From NCBI GenBank assembly GCA_031418715.1, contig JANOJL010000002.1, forward strand, positions 124,001 to 188,000: 64,000 nt of DNA, written 5' to 3'. The notes below the pieces were generated by a model, which was not told the DNA's origin, did no database searches, and saw nothing but the letters and a program-made list of their open reading frames with translations. Position 1 is the stretch's first letter. Each line of letters opens with the position of its first letter. This DNA is from JANMDU01 sp031418715 (GTDB lineage Bacteria > Pseudomonadota > Gammaproteobacteria > Burkholderiales > Burkholderiaceae_C). Shown piece after piece: positions 17,158 through 27,400 of the stretch. A program made the translations under genes and the position numbers.

Positions 17158-18540
17158 TTAAATCACCTTGCAAAGCTCAAACACCAAGGCGGGAGCCAAA
17201 GAGGTGGCAATGGCTTGCAATGAGACGTGCGCTGTTGAAGCCTCGCCCATGTGGGACACATGGAAATCGCTGCCCACATGCTCACTCAGCTCGACGAAGG
17301 CCATTTTGTAGGCGGGGTGGTGCAGAGCCATTTGCTCGCGCAGAGCGAGCATGTTGCTCAGGTCGATGATCGCGTCATACACGATGGCATGTGGCAAGGG
17401 ATGCGACTCAGATTCCAACTCAAGGCCGAGCATGAGTTTGGCTTGGGCCAAGCTCGCACATACCTGCACATGAAGACCTAGGCGACTGACAGAGCGATGC
17501 ACCTGTTCGTGCACCTGCGGATTGCCCAGTAGCAGCATGACGCGACATCCTGCAATGATCGATCCGATGTCGGTGTCCATCTGGCTATCGCTTGTTCCCG
17601 TGCCTGCATGCCCAACTGGCGTGAGGCTGGACAGAGGAGCCGGCGGCGCAAAATCCACTGTGACAGACAAAGCTTCTTGCGTGACCTGCAATTCAGCCTT
17701 CGCTCCCATGCTGCCCGCTAATTGATGCCAAATATACCAGCCGATGTTTTGCCACTGCGCAGGCTCGATGCGGGAGGTGTTCAGCCGCGCAATGACCAAG
17801 AGCTGCGCGCCAGGCTGCTGCTCAGTCGGCTCGCGCACGGCAAAGCCGATGTCTTGTGAAATACCGCCAGCCCAATTGATCAACTCATCGACCAATGAGT
17901 TGAGAGCGATAGGCTTGGCCATGATTTGCGCATCCAGCAAACCCAGCCTTGCTTTGACCTTGCGACGATGCAGCCAGCGAGCGCGCAGGGTGATGGCATC
18001 TGAAACCACTTGCCTGAGTGAAATTTCCTCGCTGGGCGTTGTATCTCGAGAACCGCGCAGCTGGGTGAATTGCTGGGCAATCAGCGCGCCTCGGCGAGCA
18101 TGATCTAGCCGGTCTGTCACGCTGGCGATGGCAGGAGCGACATTGGGATGGAGTAGGGCAATATCTTGCAGTTGAGACAAGGCCTCGTTCAGGCTAGAGG
18201 CCGTTTCTTCGCCTAGCTTGAGAAAGAGCGTGCTCCAAGGAATGTCTTGACCATGAGGAGATGTAAGAGCAGATTTATGACTGTCTTGAGGTTTGTAGCG
18301 GTGAAGCGCAGGTTTTTTCACGCTCTTGCGCGGCATGACCGTATCGCATACCTCTTCAAGAATCGCATTGAATTCAGACTCACCCATATCACCCAGTTTG
18401 GAGGAAGAATCGCTTCCCTGGCGTTGCTTAGCTGTCGAGGGATGCACCAAGGCATAGGGCGATTGGCCGGGGGAAGTCGCAAGAGAGGCAACTGGCAGCT
18501 TTTTGTTGCGAGCGTCGCTTTGAATCCATCGCAAAATCAT
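17158..18540 (-). CDS. Degenerate histidine-kinase/receiver-like protein of unknown function
   Basis: 460 residues. After a disordered N-terminus comes a helical region (SLNEALSQLQDIALLHPNVAP, DRLDHARRGALIAQQFTQLRG) reminiscent of a dimerisation helix pair. A region with a weak ATPase-like N-box follows (NSLVDELINWAGG). The last about 140 residues resemble a receiver domain (GCRVMLLLGNPQVHEQVHR, HAIVYDAIIDLSNML). The phospho-acceptor His in an HE context and the glycine-rich ATP boxes are missing, so it is probably not an active kinase. The assignment is tentative. Confidence 0.5.
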   Translation of the reverse strand: MILRWIQSDARNKKLPVASLATSPGQSPYALVHPSTAKQRQGSDSSSKLGDMGESEFNAILEEVCDTVMPRKSVKKPALHRYKPQDSHKSALTSPHGQDIPWSTLFLKLGEETASSLNEALSQLQDIALLHPNVAPAIASVTDRLDHARRGALIAQQFTQLRGSRDTTPSEEISLRQVVSDAITLRARWLHRRKVKARLGLLDAQIMAKPIALNSLVDELINWAGGISQDIGFAVREPTEQQPGAQLLVIARLNTSRIEPAQWQNIGWYIWHQLAGSMGAKAELQVTQEALSVTVDFAPPAPLSSLTPVGHAGTGTSDSQMDTDIGSIIAGCRVMLLLGNPQVHEQVHRSVSRLGLHVQVCASLAQAKLMLGLELESESHPLPHAIVYDAIIDLSNMLALREQMALHHPAYKMAFVELSEHVGSDFHVSHMGEASTAHVSLQAIATSLAPALVFELCKVI

Positions 18541-18676
18541 TGTGCCTGCCTGTGGGAGAGTATTGCCCTGTATTTTCCGCCCTTTTAAGCGCGGCCATTG
18601 ACCCGACTAGGGCGGGAAAACACTGATGCCCCCATCGTCATAATCTATGTGTGATGAAAAATTGAGGAGAGTATCC

Positions 18677-21187
18677 ATGCGTTGGCTCAAGAAGATCGGT
18701 TGGAGTTTGCTAGCGCTGCTGGTCTTGTTGGCTTTGGTTGTAGCCGTTTATATTTGGCGCAGTTTGCCGCAGCTCTCTGGCACTTTGCAGGTACCGGGCT
18801 TGCAGCAAGCGGTGCAAATCAAGCGTGATGCATCAGACGTGACGCACATTTTTGCGCAGACCGATACCGATGTCGCCTTTGCCTTGGGTTACACGCATGC
18901 GCAAGAGCGCGGCTGGCAGTTGGAGACGAATCGGCGGGTGATGCATGGGCTTCTGAGCGAGATTTTTGGCGCGGCCACGATCGAGACGGATCAGCTCCTG
19001 CGCAGCTTAGGCATTATTCGTGCAGCGCAAAAGCAGTATGAAGCGCTGCCTCAAGATGTAAAAGCCATTTTGCAAGCCTACACGCAGGGCATCAACAGCT
19101 TTATTCAAAATTCTGACCAAGCGCTGCCACCAGAATTTCATATTCTGGGCGTGAAGCCTGCGCTTTGGCAACCGGCAGACAGCGTGGGCTGGAGCTTGAT
19201 GATGGCGCTGGATTTGGGCGGCAATTGGGGCGTTGAGTTTGCGCGGCTGGCCTCCAGCAAACACGTACCCACAGCGCAACTCTGGCAGCTCTTTCCTGCC
19301 TATCCAGGCGAGCAGCCTGCTTCAAAAATAGACTTTTCCAAGCTCTATCGCAAGCTGGACGTATTTGCCAATACATCTCCAGACGCTACTAAAACAGGAG
19401 CGCATAGCACATATTCTATAACGGCAAAAAGCTCTTTTGACTTAAAAAATCAGCTCTCAGCTTTACTCCCTTTTCCATCGATCCCAGCGCCTGCTGACCT
19501 AGCCGCTCTATCGCGCGATGCTGGCAATATCGAGGGCAAGGGGAGCAACAACTGGGTGGTGGCTGGAAGCCACAGCACCAGCGGCAAACCACTATTAGCC
19601 AACGATCCGCACCTTGGATTAGGCGCTCCCGCCATCTGGTATTTCACCCGCCTGCAATCCAAAGCCTCAGGTATGGACGTGATGGGCGCGAGCTTACCCG
19701 GCTTGCCATTCATCGTGCTTGGGCGCACGGCGCAAGTGGCTTGGGGCTTCACCAACACAGGCCCTGATGTGCAAGATTTGTACATCGAACGTATCAACCC
19801 AGCCAACCCCGCGCAATACCAAACACCTGACGGCTGGAAAGATTTTGAAACGCGTACCGACAACATTCCCGTGAAAGGCCAAGCGGCAGTGAATTACACC
19901 TATCGCGCCACGCGCCACGGCCCTGTGATCAGCGATGCGCAAAGCCAGTATGCCGAGACGATTGACAAGAATAAATTCGCTGTTTCGCTGCGCTGGAGCG
20001 CCTTGGATGCAGACAACCGCGCCTCGATTTCCGCCTGGAACGCACAAAAGGCCAAGAGCGTGGCCGAGCTGCTGGCCGCTTATGCCGACTATCACTCGCC
20101 GATGCAAAACGTGGTGGCCGCAGACACCTCTGGCGCAATTGCCTTCAAAGCGATTGGCAAATTCCCTCTGCGCAAGCCGGAGAACGATATTCGAGGCATC
20201 GCACCATCTCCCGGCTGGGAAGCAAAATACGATTGGGCTGGCTACGTGCCGTATGCGGAAAACCCGTCTGACGATGGTAAAAAAGGCTGGGTGTCGACGG
20301 CCAATCAGCGCATCCACGCGCCAGACTACCCGCATTTCATGGGGCAAGATTGGGCCACACCCGAGCGCTTTGATCGCATCGAATCGTTGCTCGCTGCGAG
20401 TCAGAAGCACGATCTGGCGAGCATGCAGCGCATGCATGCCGACACCGTGTCTATTCCCACCCAGCGCTTATTGCCAGTTTTGCTCAAGACCCCATCAAAC
20501 CATCCGCTAGCCGCTGCCGCTCAAGAGCAACTCAAAGACTTTGATGGCAATATGCTGGCGGTAAAAGCTGCGCCGCTCATCTTCGCGGCTTGGGCAGATG
20601 AGGTCGCTCGCGGCATCGTGACGCCTAAGCTTGGGCAGACCACCTTCAAGCGCTTGTATGGCAAACGCCATTTTCGCGGCGTCGTCGATCAAGTGATGCT
20701 GGGCAGCGATGCTTCGGTGGGCGCGTATTGGTGTGCGCCGCAAAGCTGCGCAGAAGTATCGTCGGCAGCATTCACCCGCGCACTGGACAAAATCAGTGCC
20801 GTGCAGGGCGCAGATGTGAAAGCTTGGAATTGGGGCGCGGCTCATATCGCGCGCTCCATCCACCGCCCGTTTGGCAACGTCGCTCCGCTAGCCAAATACT
20901 TTGATGTCACCGTGCCCACGGGCGGCGATCCGTGGACGGTCAATGTCGGCCAATACTGGCTGAATGAGGCCAAGCCTTTCAACAACCGCCATGCTGCCAG
21001 CTTGCGCCACGTCTTCGACCTCGCCGATATGGAAAAAAGCGGTTTTATGTACCAAACCGGTCAAAGTGGCTTGGTCTGGAGCCACCGCTATCGGGATATG
21101 AGCCAAGATTGGGCGGCTGTGAAATATCGGCCTTTGCAGATGTCTCCCGCAGCTTACCTTTCAGAATTGCAGTTGCTGCCGCGCTGA
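18677..21187 (+). CDS. Penicillin acylase family (Ntn) N-acyl hydrolase
   Basis: 836 residues from the ATG following GAGGAGAG. A hydrophobic anchor (about residues 6-26) exports it. FALGYTHAQERGWQLE belongs to the alpha chain. The nucleophile is Ser290 in GKGSNNWVVAG, generated by autocleavage before this Ser; LLANDPHLGLGAPAIWY follows as expected. Enzymes of this family cleave penicillins, acyl-homoserine lactones or other amides in the periplasm. A dispersed repeat is inserted in frame at about residues 237-260, between alpha chain and nucleophile, where the spacer peptide is normally discarded. Substrate unknown. Confidence 0.9.
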   Translation: MRWLKKIGWSLLALLVLLALVVAVYIWRSLPQLSGTLQVPGLQQAVQIKRDASDVTHIFAQTDTDVAFALGYTHAQERGWQLETNRRVMHGLLSEIFGAATIETDQLLRSLGIIRAAQKQYEALPQDVKAILQAYTQGINSFIQNSDQALPPEFHILGVKPALWQPADSVGWSLMMALDLGGNWGVEFARLASSKHVPTAQLWQLFPAYPGEQPASKIDFSKLYRKLDVFANTSPDATKTGAHSTYSITAKSSFDLKNQLSALLPFPSIPAPADLAALSRDAGNIEGKGSNNWVVAGSHSTSGKPLLANDPHLGLGAPAIWYFTRLQSKASGMDVMGASLPGLPFIVLGRTAQVAWGFTNTGPDVQDLYIERINPANPAQYQTPDGWKDFETRTDNIPVKGQAAVNYTYRATRHGPVISDAQSQYAETIDKNKFAVSLRWSALDADNRASISAWNAQKAKSVAELLAAYADYHSPMQNVVAADTSGAIAFKAIGKFPLRKPENDIRGIAPSPGWEAKYDWAGYVPYAENPSDDGKKGWVSTANQRIHAPDYPHFMGQDWATPERFDRIESLLAASQKHDLASMQRMHADTVSIPTQRLLPVLLKTPSNHPLAAAAQEQLKDFDGNMLAVKAAPLIFAAWADEVARGIVTPKLGQTTFKRLYGKRHFRGVVDQVMLGSDASVGAYWCAPQSCAEVSSAAFTRALDKISAVQGADVKAWNWGAAHIARSIHRPFGNVAPLAKYFDVTVPTGGDPWTVNVGQYWLNEAKPFNNRHAASLRHVFDLADMEKSGFMYQTGQSGLVWSHRYRDMSQDWAAVKYRPLQMSPAAYLSELQLLPR
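19386..19455 (+). repeat. Dispersed TATAACGG repeat inside penicillin acylase gene, in frame
   Basis: GCTACTAAAACAGGAGCGCA, then CATATTCTATAACGGC and a GACTTAAAAAATCAG tail, nearly identical at its 3' end to the copy at 61274-61340. It encodes ATKTGAHSTYSITA followed by KSSFDLKNQ. Confidence 0.8.
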
Positions 21188-21219
21188 CAGGATACGCAGC
21201 GTCAACCTTCAGCAACCCA

Positions 21220-22563
21220 TTAAGATGGATGTTGGATGGAATTGCGAATATGCTGCGTGCCGCGCCAGACCAGCCAAACGACCAGCGGGATGGAAGCGCC
21301 AGCGGCTAGCTCTGGATTGATCGCTAAGCCAACGCTTTTTGCTGCTTTACCCATATAAAGCAACAGACTCACCACATAGTAAGAAATAGCTGCAATCGAC
21401 AAGCCTTCTACCGTGGCCTGCAGCCGCAATTGCAACTCTTGCCCCTTGGTCAGCCGTTCAAGCAATTGGCGGCTTTGTTGCTCGGTGGCAATATCCACGC
21501 GGGTACGCAGCAAGGCGCTGGCGCGGAAGATGCGCTCCGATAGTGCTTGCAATCTGCGCTCGGTAGCGGCCACAGTGGACATGGCTGGAGACAGGCGGTG
21601 CTGCAAATAGTGGCCAATCAGCTCAACACCTTCGGTGGGTTGCTCACGTAATTCGACAATCCGCTGATTGACCAAGGCCGCGTAAGCTTGCGTGGCAGAG
21701 AATCGGTAGCCGTGCGTGGCTGTTGCTTGCTCCACCTTGGCCGCGAGCGAGACCAAGGTGTCCAGCAAATGCTCATCCGAAGCGCTCTTGCTATCCAGTT
21801 GGGTGGTGATCTCGACCAAAGCCGTTTCGCATTCACTCAAAAAACCGCCCAAAGCCTTGGCAACAGGCAAGCCTTGCAACGCCATCAGGCGATAAATTTC
21901 CATCTCGATCAAACGCGTGCTGATTCGGCCTGTGCGCGATTCGCTCGTGCCCGGGGGCGACATCACCAGCATGTGTTCAAAGCCATCAGCGCATACCCGC
22001 AGCTGCGTCACCACCCAAGATTTTGCAAGTCCAATTTGCGACACCAACACCGTCTCTCCGCCAAACCAGGCCTGAGCTTGCGCCAGCAGTGGTGTTGGTT
22101 TGCTTTCATCGGATTCGACCATTGCCAACAGGATCGCCGCGATGGTTTGGCCGGGAATGCTGCGCAGCCAATCGCCCGATACAGCGAGTTGTTGGGGCAA
22201 CGCCATAGCGCTCACTGCAACCAGTCTGGATGGATCGGCATCCTGCGGCAGGCTCTGTACGATCGAGTAGCGCGTGAATTCGGTGTGGCGTTCCCACTTA
22301 AGCGTGCAAGTGTTCAGACGCAATCGCAGAAAATTGTTGTTCAATGCTTCCAGTGGCAAATCTTCTTGGCCCGTCAACTTGCGCAGGTGCTCGCATTCTT
22401 GCTCGCGGGTGATGCCCGCATTGAGTACGGCCACACAAACCACCAATGCGGGCATGCGAATGCGCGCAGCAGGCCGGGCATGCACTTCGTTGTGCAGCGT
22501 CATGCGCAAAGGTGCATCAGGAGGTAAAACCGAGTGGGATTCTTGGGTGTTGTTGTTCATCAC
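21220..22563 (-). CDS. DUF3422 family membrane protein
   Basis: 447 residues. MTLHNEVHARPAARIRMP near the N-terminus and the later WERHTEFTRYSIVQ are diagnostic of DUF3422, a family of unknown function common in proteobacteria. The C-terminus has a helical stretch (LLERLTKGQELQLRLQATVE) and two hydrophobic segments (SIAAISYYVVSLLLYMG; AAGASIPLVVWLVW), placing it in the inner membrane. It is convergent with the acylase gene and divergent from the ABC permease gene. Adjacent Met codons leave a one-residue start uncertainty. Confidence 0.88.
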   Translation of the reverse strand: MMNNNTQESHSVLPPDAPLRMTLHNEVHARPAARIRMPALVVCVAVLNAGITREQECEHLRKLTGQEDLPLEALNNNFLRLRLNTCTLKWERHTEFTRYSIVQSLPQDADPSRLVAVSAMALPQQLAVSGDWLRSIPGQTIAAILLAMVESDESKPTPLLAQAQAWFGGETVLVSQIGLAKSWVVTQLRVCADGFEHMLVMSPPGTSESRTGRISTRLIEMEIYRLMALQGLPVAKALGGFLSECETALVEITTQLDSKSASDEHLLDTLVSLAAKVEQATATHGYRFSATQAYAALVNQRIVELREQPTEGVELIGHYLQHRLSPAMSTVAATERRLQALSERIFRASALLRTRVDIATEQQSRQLLERLTKGQELQLRLQATVEGLSIAAISYYVVSLLLYMGKAAKSVGLAINPELAAGASIPLVVWLVWRGTQHIRNSIQHPS

Positions 22564-22664
22564 AGGCTCGTACTATAAAGGAGCTGGCTCAGGATACTTT
22601 GCAAAGATTTTCAAAGTTCAACCCCATATCGCGCAAATTCAGCTCGAAGCGCTAAACTGAACCT

Positions 22665-23897
22665 ATGAACACCTTAGCTGCCCTGCGCTCCGCCCTGCGA
22701 GCCTTAGCTTCCAACAAGCTAAGAAGCATGCTCACCATGCTGGGCATCATCATAGGCGTGGGCGCGGTGATCACGATGATTGCTGTGGGGCAGGGCGCAA
22801 CCAACCGCGTGCAAGAGCAGCTCAAGGGCTTAGGCAGCAATGTGATGCTGGTGATCCCCGGCGGACTCACGGCCGGTGGCGTGCGGCTCGGGGCGCAAAC
22901 GGGCCAAGCACTCTCTGAAGAAGATGCGCTGGCGATTGCCAAAGATGTGCCAGAAGTGCAGGTGGCAGCACCTTCCATGCGCACGGGTGCTCAATTGGTG
23001 TTTGGCAACACCAATTGGAGCAGCTCTATTTTCGGCACCACCAACGATTACATGGAAGCACGTGATTGGGCCTTGAACAGTGGCCGCTTGTTTGAGGCAG
23101 CGGAAATTCAAGGCTCAGCTAAGGTAGCCATCATTGGCCAAACCGTGGCGATGCAACTCTTTGGCGATGCTGATCCGGTAGATCAAATCATCCGCGTGAA
23201 GAAAGTGCCGGTCACCATCATCGGCGTGCTGGCCACCAAAGGGCAAAATTCTCTCGGGCAAGATCAAGACGATGTGGTGATCGTGCCGATTTCCACCTAC
23301 CGCAACCGCATCCAAGGCGGCAGCCCCGGCAAGATCAAGCGGATTGGCTCGATCAGCGTCAAGGTCAAAGACGGCCAGAGCATGAAGGTGGCGGAAGACA
23401 ATATCAAAGAACTGCTGCGTCAGCGCTTTAAAGTGCAACCAGGGGCGGACGATCCTTTCAGCGTGCGCAACCTCACCGAAATGCTGCAAGCGCAGGAAGC
23501 CTCCAGCCGAATCATGACGCTGCTTTTGGCAGCAGTAGCAGGCATCAGCCTCATTATTGGCGGCATCGGCATCATGAACATCATGCTGGTCAGCGTCACC
23601 GAGCGCACCCGTGAGATCGGCCTGCGCATGGCGGTGGGTGCGAGAGGAAAAGACATCCTCGCCCAATTCCTGATCGAAGCCGTCACCCTCTCCATCATCG
23701 GCGGGGCGATTGGCGTGGCGATTGGCGCGATCGCCACTTGGGCCGTGGGTAATTTCGCAGGTTGGCAAGTCAGCATGACAGCCAGCTCCATCTTCCTCGC
23801 GGTAGGCTTTTCAGCCTTCGTCGGCGTATTTTTCGGCTTCTACCCGGCCCGCCGCGCCTCCAAGCTGCTGCCGATCCAGGCGCTACGTTACGAATAA
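22665..23897 (+). CDS. MacB-type ABC transporter permease, orphan
   Basis: 410 residues. The N-terminal transmembrane segment (RSMLTMLGIIIGVGAVITMI) leads into a periplasmic MacB core domain, followed by three C-terminal segments of the FtsX type (SLIIGGIGIMNIMLVSVTER, LIEAVTLSIIGGAIGVAIGA, FLAVGFSAFVGVFFGFYPAR). These permeases transmit mechanical force for efflux or lipoprotein release rather than forming a channel. The usual ATPase and membrane-fusion partner genes are not adjacent, so partners must be encoded elsewhere or upstream copies were lost. Confidence 0.88.
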   Translation: MNTLAALRSALRALASNKLRSMLTMLGIIIGVGAVITMIAVGQGATNRVQEQLKGLGSNVMLVIPGGLTAGGVRLGAQTGQALSEEDALAIAKDVPEVQVAAPSMRTGAQLVFGNTNWSSSIFGTTNDYMEARDWALNSGRLFEAAEIQGSAKVAIIGQTVAMQLFGDADPVDQIIRVKKVPVTIIGVLATKGQNSLGQDQDDVVIVPISTYRNRIQGGSPGKIKRIGSISVKVKDGQSMKVAEDNIKELLRQRFKVQPGADDPFSVRNLTEMLQAQEASSRIMTLLLAAVAGISLIIGGIGIMNIMLVSVTERTREIGLRMAVGARGKDILAQFLIEAVTLSIIGGAIGVAIGAIATWAVGNFAGWQVSMTASSIFLAVGFSAFVGVFFGFYPARRASKLLPIQALRYE

Positions 23898-24439
23898 GTC
23901 AACAGAATTCATATACTCCTGAATTCATAGCATCATTTCTGATGCCAAATCGGTCTCTATCCGTTATAGAAATTGAGTAGTATGCTATTGAATTGATAGA
24001 ATTTAAACCCTTCTGAATTTCAGTAATACCACCTCCCCAGAATTGATGAGTCCATCCCAGTGTTGCACCCTAAAAGCAACAGAAGGTTACGACATATGGC
24101 GGAATGCTGGCGCGAGAATCGTTTCCTACTCAAAATTGAGGATGGCAATCACTCATCAAGTTTCTAACATGCAAATTCATAACAGCAAAGCTTCGGGTCA
24201 GTTGGCTGCGCGCTTTCAAAGAATTTCGAACAACGCAGCTAATGAAATAAAAACTCATGCAATAGGAGCAATTCGTCTTGCAAGAAACCATGATTTCGCC
24301 CGATCTTTAGGCTGGATAGATCATGATGAAAACACGGCTTTTGATAAATGTTGCAAGCGCATCGCCTTTGATGCGAAACCTGCTGTGGCCAGCGACATCT
24401 TCTCTTGTTCCGAGGCAAGACACTAAAGTTGTGCCACCC
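23898..24439. other. AT-rich intergenic region before the four-gene island operon
   Basis: About 540 bp clearly richer in A/T than neighbouring genes. It contains one dispersed repeat copy at 23955-24001 and short direct repeats of GAATTCAT near 23905-23930. Open frames here have no recognisable similarity. It probably holds the promoter for the cyclase-P450-peroxidase-patatin operon. Confidence 0.5.
23955..24001 (-). repeat. Dispersed TATAACGG repeat, reverse copy
   Basis: Read on the minus strand: CTATCAATTCAATAGCAT, then ACTACTCAATTTCTATAACGG. It marks the left edge of the AT-rich island. Confidence 0.75.
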
Positions 24440-27400
24440 ATGACACCCATACATCACAGCCATCGACTCAGCCTGAATTTGAGTTTGTCAGACGACGGGG
24501 CGCTTCAACAGGTCTTGACAGATGCCAAGGGCAGAGTCAAAGCAGACGAAACGCCTCATTTTTTAAGCTGGTCACGCTCAAAAAATTCGCAGAAATCAGA
24601 GCTTTCGGGCAGCGCAGAATGGGCCGCCCATCATGTTTCTCCAAATCATCCATTTGCTCCTCGCATTTGGATCGCCTTGGGTTCTGGCGACCAAGCCGTC
24701 GATGTTGTTTGTGCGCCTGAAGTTGGGATGTTTCCATGGGAAAAATGGCTGCCGCTCACAACCAAATGCAGAATTATCCAGCGGGACACCCAAGGCCAAT
24801 TCATCCAAGCCGATCAGCCCGCAACCAAGCCCGTTCAATCTTCTCAGCCGACCTTATGGCAGCAACGCGGCTATCGCCATGTCGTTAGCTTGTCTTACGA
24901 CTTGGTCGACTCGACCGCTTTGATGGCCCGCTTAGGGGCAGAGTTTTATTCTCAAATGTTGTCTGCGTTTCACACTACTTTTGCCTCTATTGCAAGAAAC
25001 TGGCAAGGGCAGGCAGATAACCCGCACGGCGATGACGGTTGTATGTGCTACTTCGGTGCCGTCCAAACTCATGAGCGTGCAGGCCCTGCGGCTCTGAGAG
25101 CCGCTTTGGACATGCGCAATACGGCCATCCATCGAGGCTGGAGCGTCAGGATCGGGATGGCGGCTGGTTGGGTGTCAGTGGATGCAGCGCAGCCTGTCGG
25201 TATGACAGTACATCTGGCCGCGCGTTTACAAAAGATGGCAATACCCGGAGCAATTTATGTGAACGATGTGCTGGCTCGAGATCACGCGCATGAGTTTGAT
25301 TTCCAGCAGCATTCTGAAGATGCCAAGCTCAAAGGCTTTGAGGCTAGCCAGCAAGTGATTGAGCTCGTCGCCGCAGGGCGAAAGACAACCTCAAGCAGCC
25401 AACTACAGCCCAAAGAACAAGACGCGGTATTTTTTGGACGTATTCCTCTGTTAGCCACCCTAAGTGATGCATGGCACAAATCCACTCAGGGTCAAGGCCA
25501 AGATTTGCTGATTATGGGCGAGCCAGGGATTGGAAAATCAAGCGTGATGCGGCATTGGAAAGCAAGCTTGTCTTGCATGGCCCAATTCGTACTTCAATGT
25601 GGTTCTCATGATTACAGGACACCTTTCGCGTCGCTCTCACAATGGATCGCACGAGAAATTGAATACAAACCTGCTGGAAGCCACGCTGAACAGTTCAATC
25701 TGCTCCAAAGTTGTGTCGACAAACACATCTCTTGGAAGCCCTATCTTGCTGCACTCAGCTATTTGTTTGATCTACCGGCTCCTCAACTGCCCAATCAGTT
25801 CGAGGATCCAGTAGCGCGTCACCAACATGTGATCCACGCCATCACGCAGTGGATCACAAAACGCTCCTGCACGGAGCCCGTTCTCTACATAGTGGAGGAT
25901 TATCAATGGATTGATGCATCAACTGCCGCATGGCTCAATGTGCTGAGAGATAGCCTGCAAGAAGGGCATCGGATCATGCTCGTGGTTACGCAGCGCCCAC
26001 CGCTAGAACGCCAAGCCCTGTATGTATCTAACCATTTGCCATTCAACATAGAGCCACTCACCTTCAATGAGTGCCAACAATTGATCGCCGCCTTGTCCCC
26101 TCAAATACATGCAGATCACAGCTTGATGAGTTTGATTGCAGCTCGAGCTCAGGGCGTCCCTTTGTATCTCAAAGAGAGCATTCGCCTTTTTAATTCCGCA
26201 GACTATCAGCAGAAATTGCAAAGTTCGCGCCTGCTGGGAACCGGTATGCCTGTTCCAGACAGTCTTCAAGATTTGCTGATGCAGCGACTCGATCAGCTCG
26301 GCTCGGCCCGGCAATTGGCTCAACTTGGCAGCGTTTTAGGGCAACAATTCTCTTGGCAAACTCTCAAACTGGTTGCTGCAGAGTTGAACATCAGCAAGGA
26401 TGTCAGTCTAGATTCAGAGGCGATTTGCCGCACGCTCGAACAGGAAAATGTGTGGATCGTGGAAGGTACGCTCGAAAATAGAAGTATTCAGTTTTCACAT
26501 GCTCTTTTTCGGGATGCAGCTTACCAATCGATGTGGGAAACGGATCGCAAGCAGATTCATACTGCAGCAGCAGCGGTTTTACAGACTGCTTCGATGCTTG
26601 ACTCAGAGAGCAGTGCAGCGCAACTCGGACGACACTTGGCAGCTTCTGGTGAAATTGAATTAGCGGTAGATCATTTACTTAAAACGGGAAAACAAAGCAA
26701 GAAAAAAGGCGCGCACAAAGTAGCCACGCAAACCATGGAAACAGCCTTGGAATTGCTTGGAGTGCTCAACCACACTAGCAGCACCCAGCGCCGAAAAATA
26801 GAAGCTCATCTTGCTTTGGCAGGACAAATTTTGATCACCGAAGGCTACGGATCAAGTGCAGTGAGCGATCAATATGGGAAAGCTTTGATCTTAAGCGAGT
26901 CAATCGGCGACGACAAAGCAGTTTTACGCGCTCAGCTAGGCTTGGAGTCGTTTCACTTCATGCGCGGTGATTTCATCACTGCACATCGCTTGATAGAGGC
27001 AGCATCCACGACTGCGAAGCGTGTTGATCATCCATTGTCTATATTGCAATGCGATTGGGCGCGTGCTAATTTGATGTTTTATGAGGGAAAACTGGCCGAA
27101 TCAGCTGAACTCATGAAATCTTGCATTCAGTGGTGTGAGAGGCATGGTCTGGGGCATGACCTCATTCAAAATCCTCATGTCATGGCAACGCAGTATCGCG
27201 CCTTTTCGCTGCTGTGTTTAGGTCGTTCAGCAGATGCACAAGTGCTTGCATACGCAGGCTGTGAAATGGCCAAGCGCAGCAGCAACAGGCTAACTCGGCT
27301 GCAAGCGTTTGGTATTGCGGCCATGGTTGAATACGGTTGTGGCCGCTGGCAGCAAGCACTCCATCTCTCAGAGCAAGCCATTGGAAGCTGCCAACCTAAC

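Noticed and set aside
24043..24426. 127-residue open frame upstream of the cyclase gene
   Set aside because: No recognisable domain, poor start context, and it overlaps the beginning of the larger frame; composition looks like non-coding AT-rich sequence.
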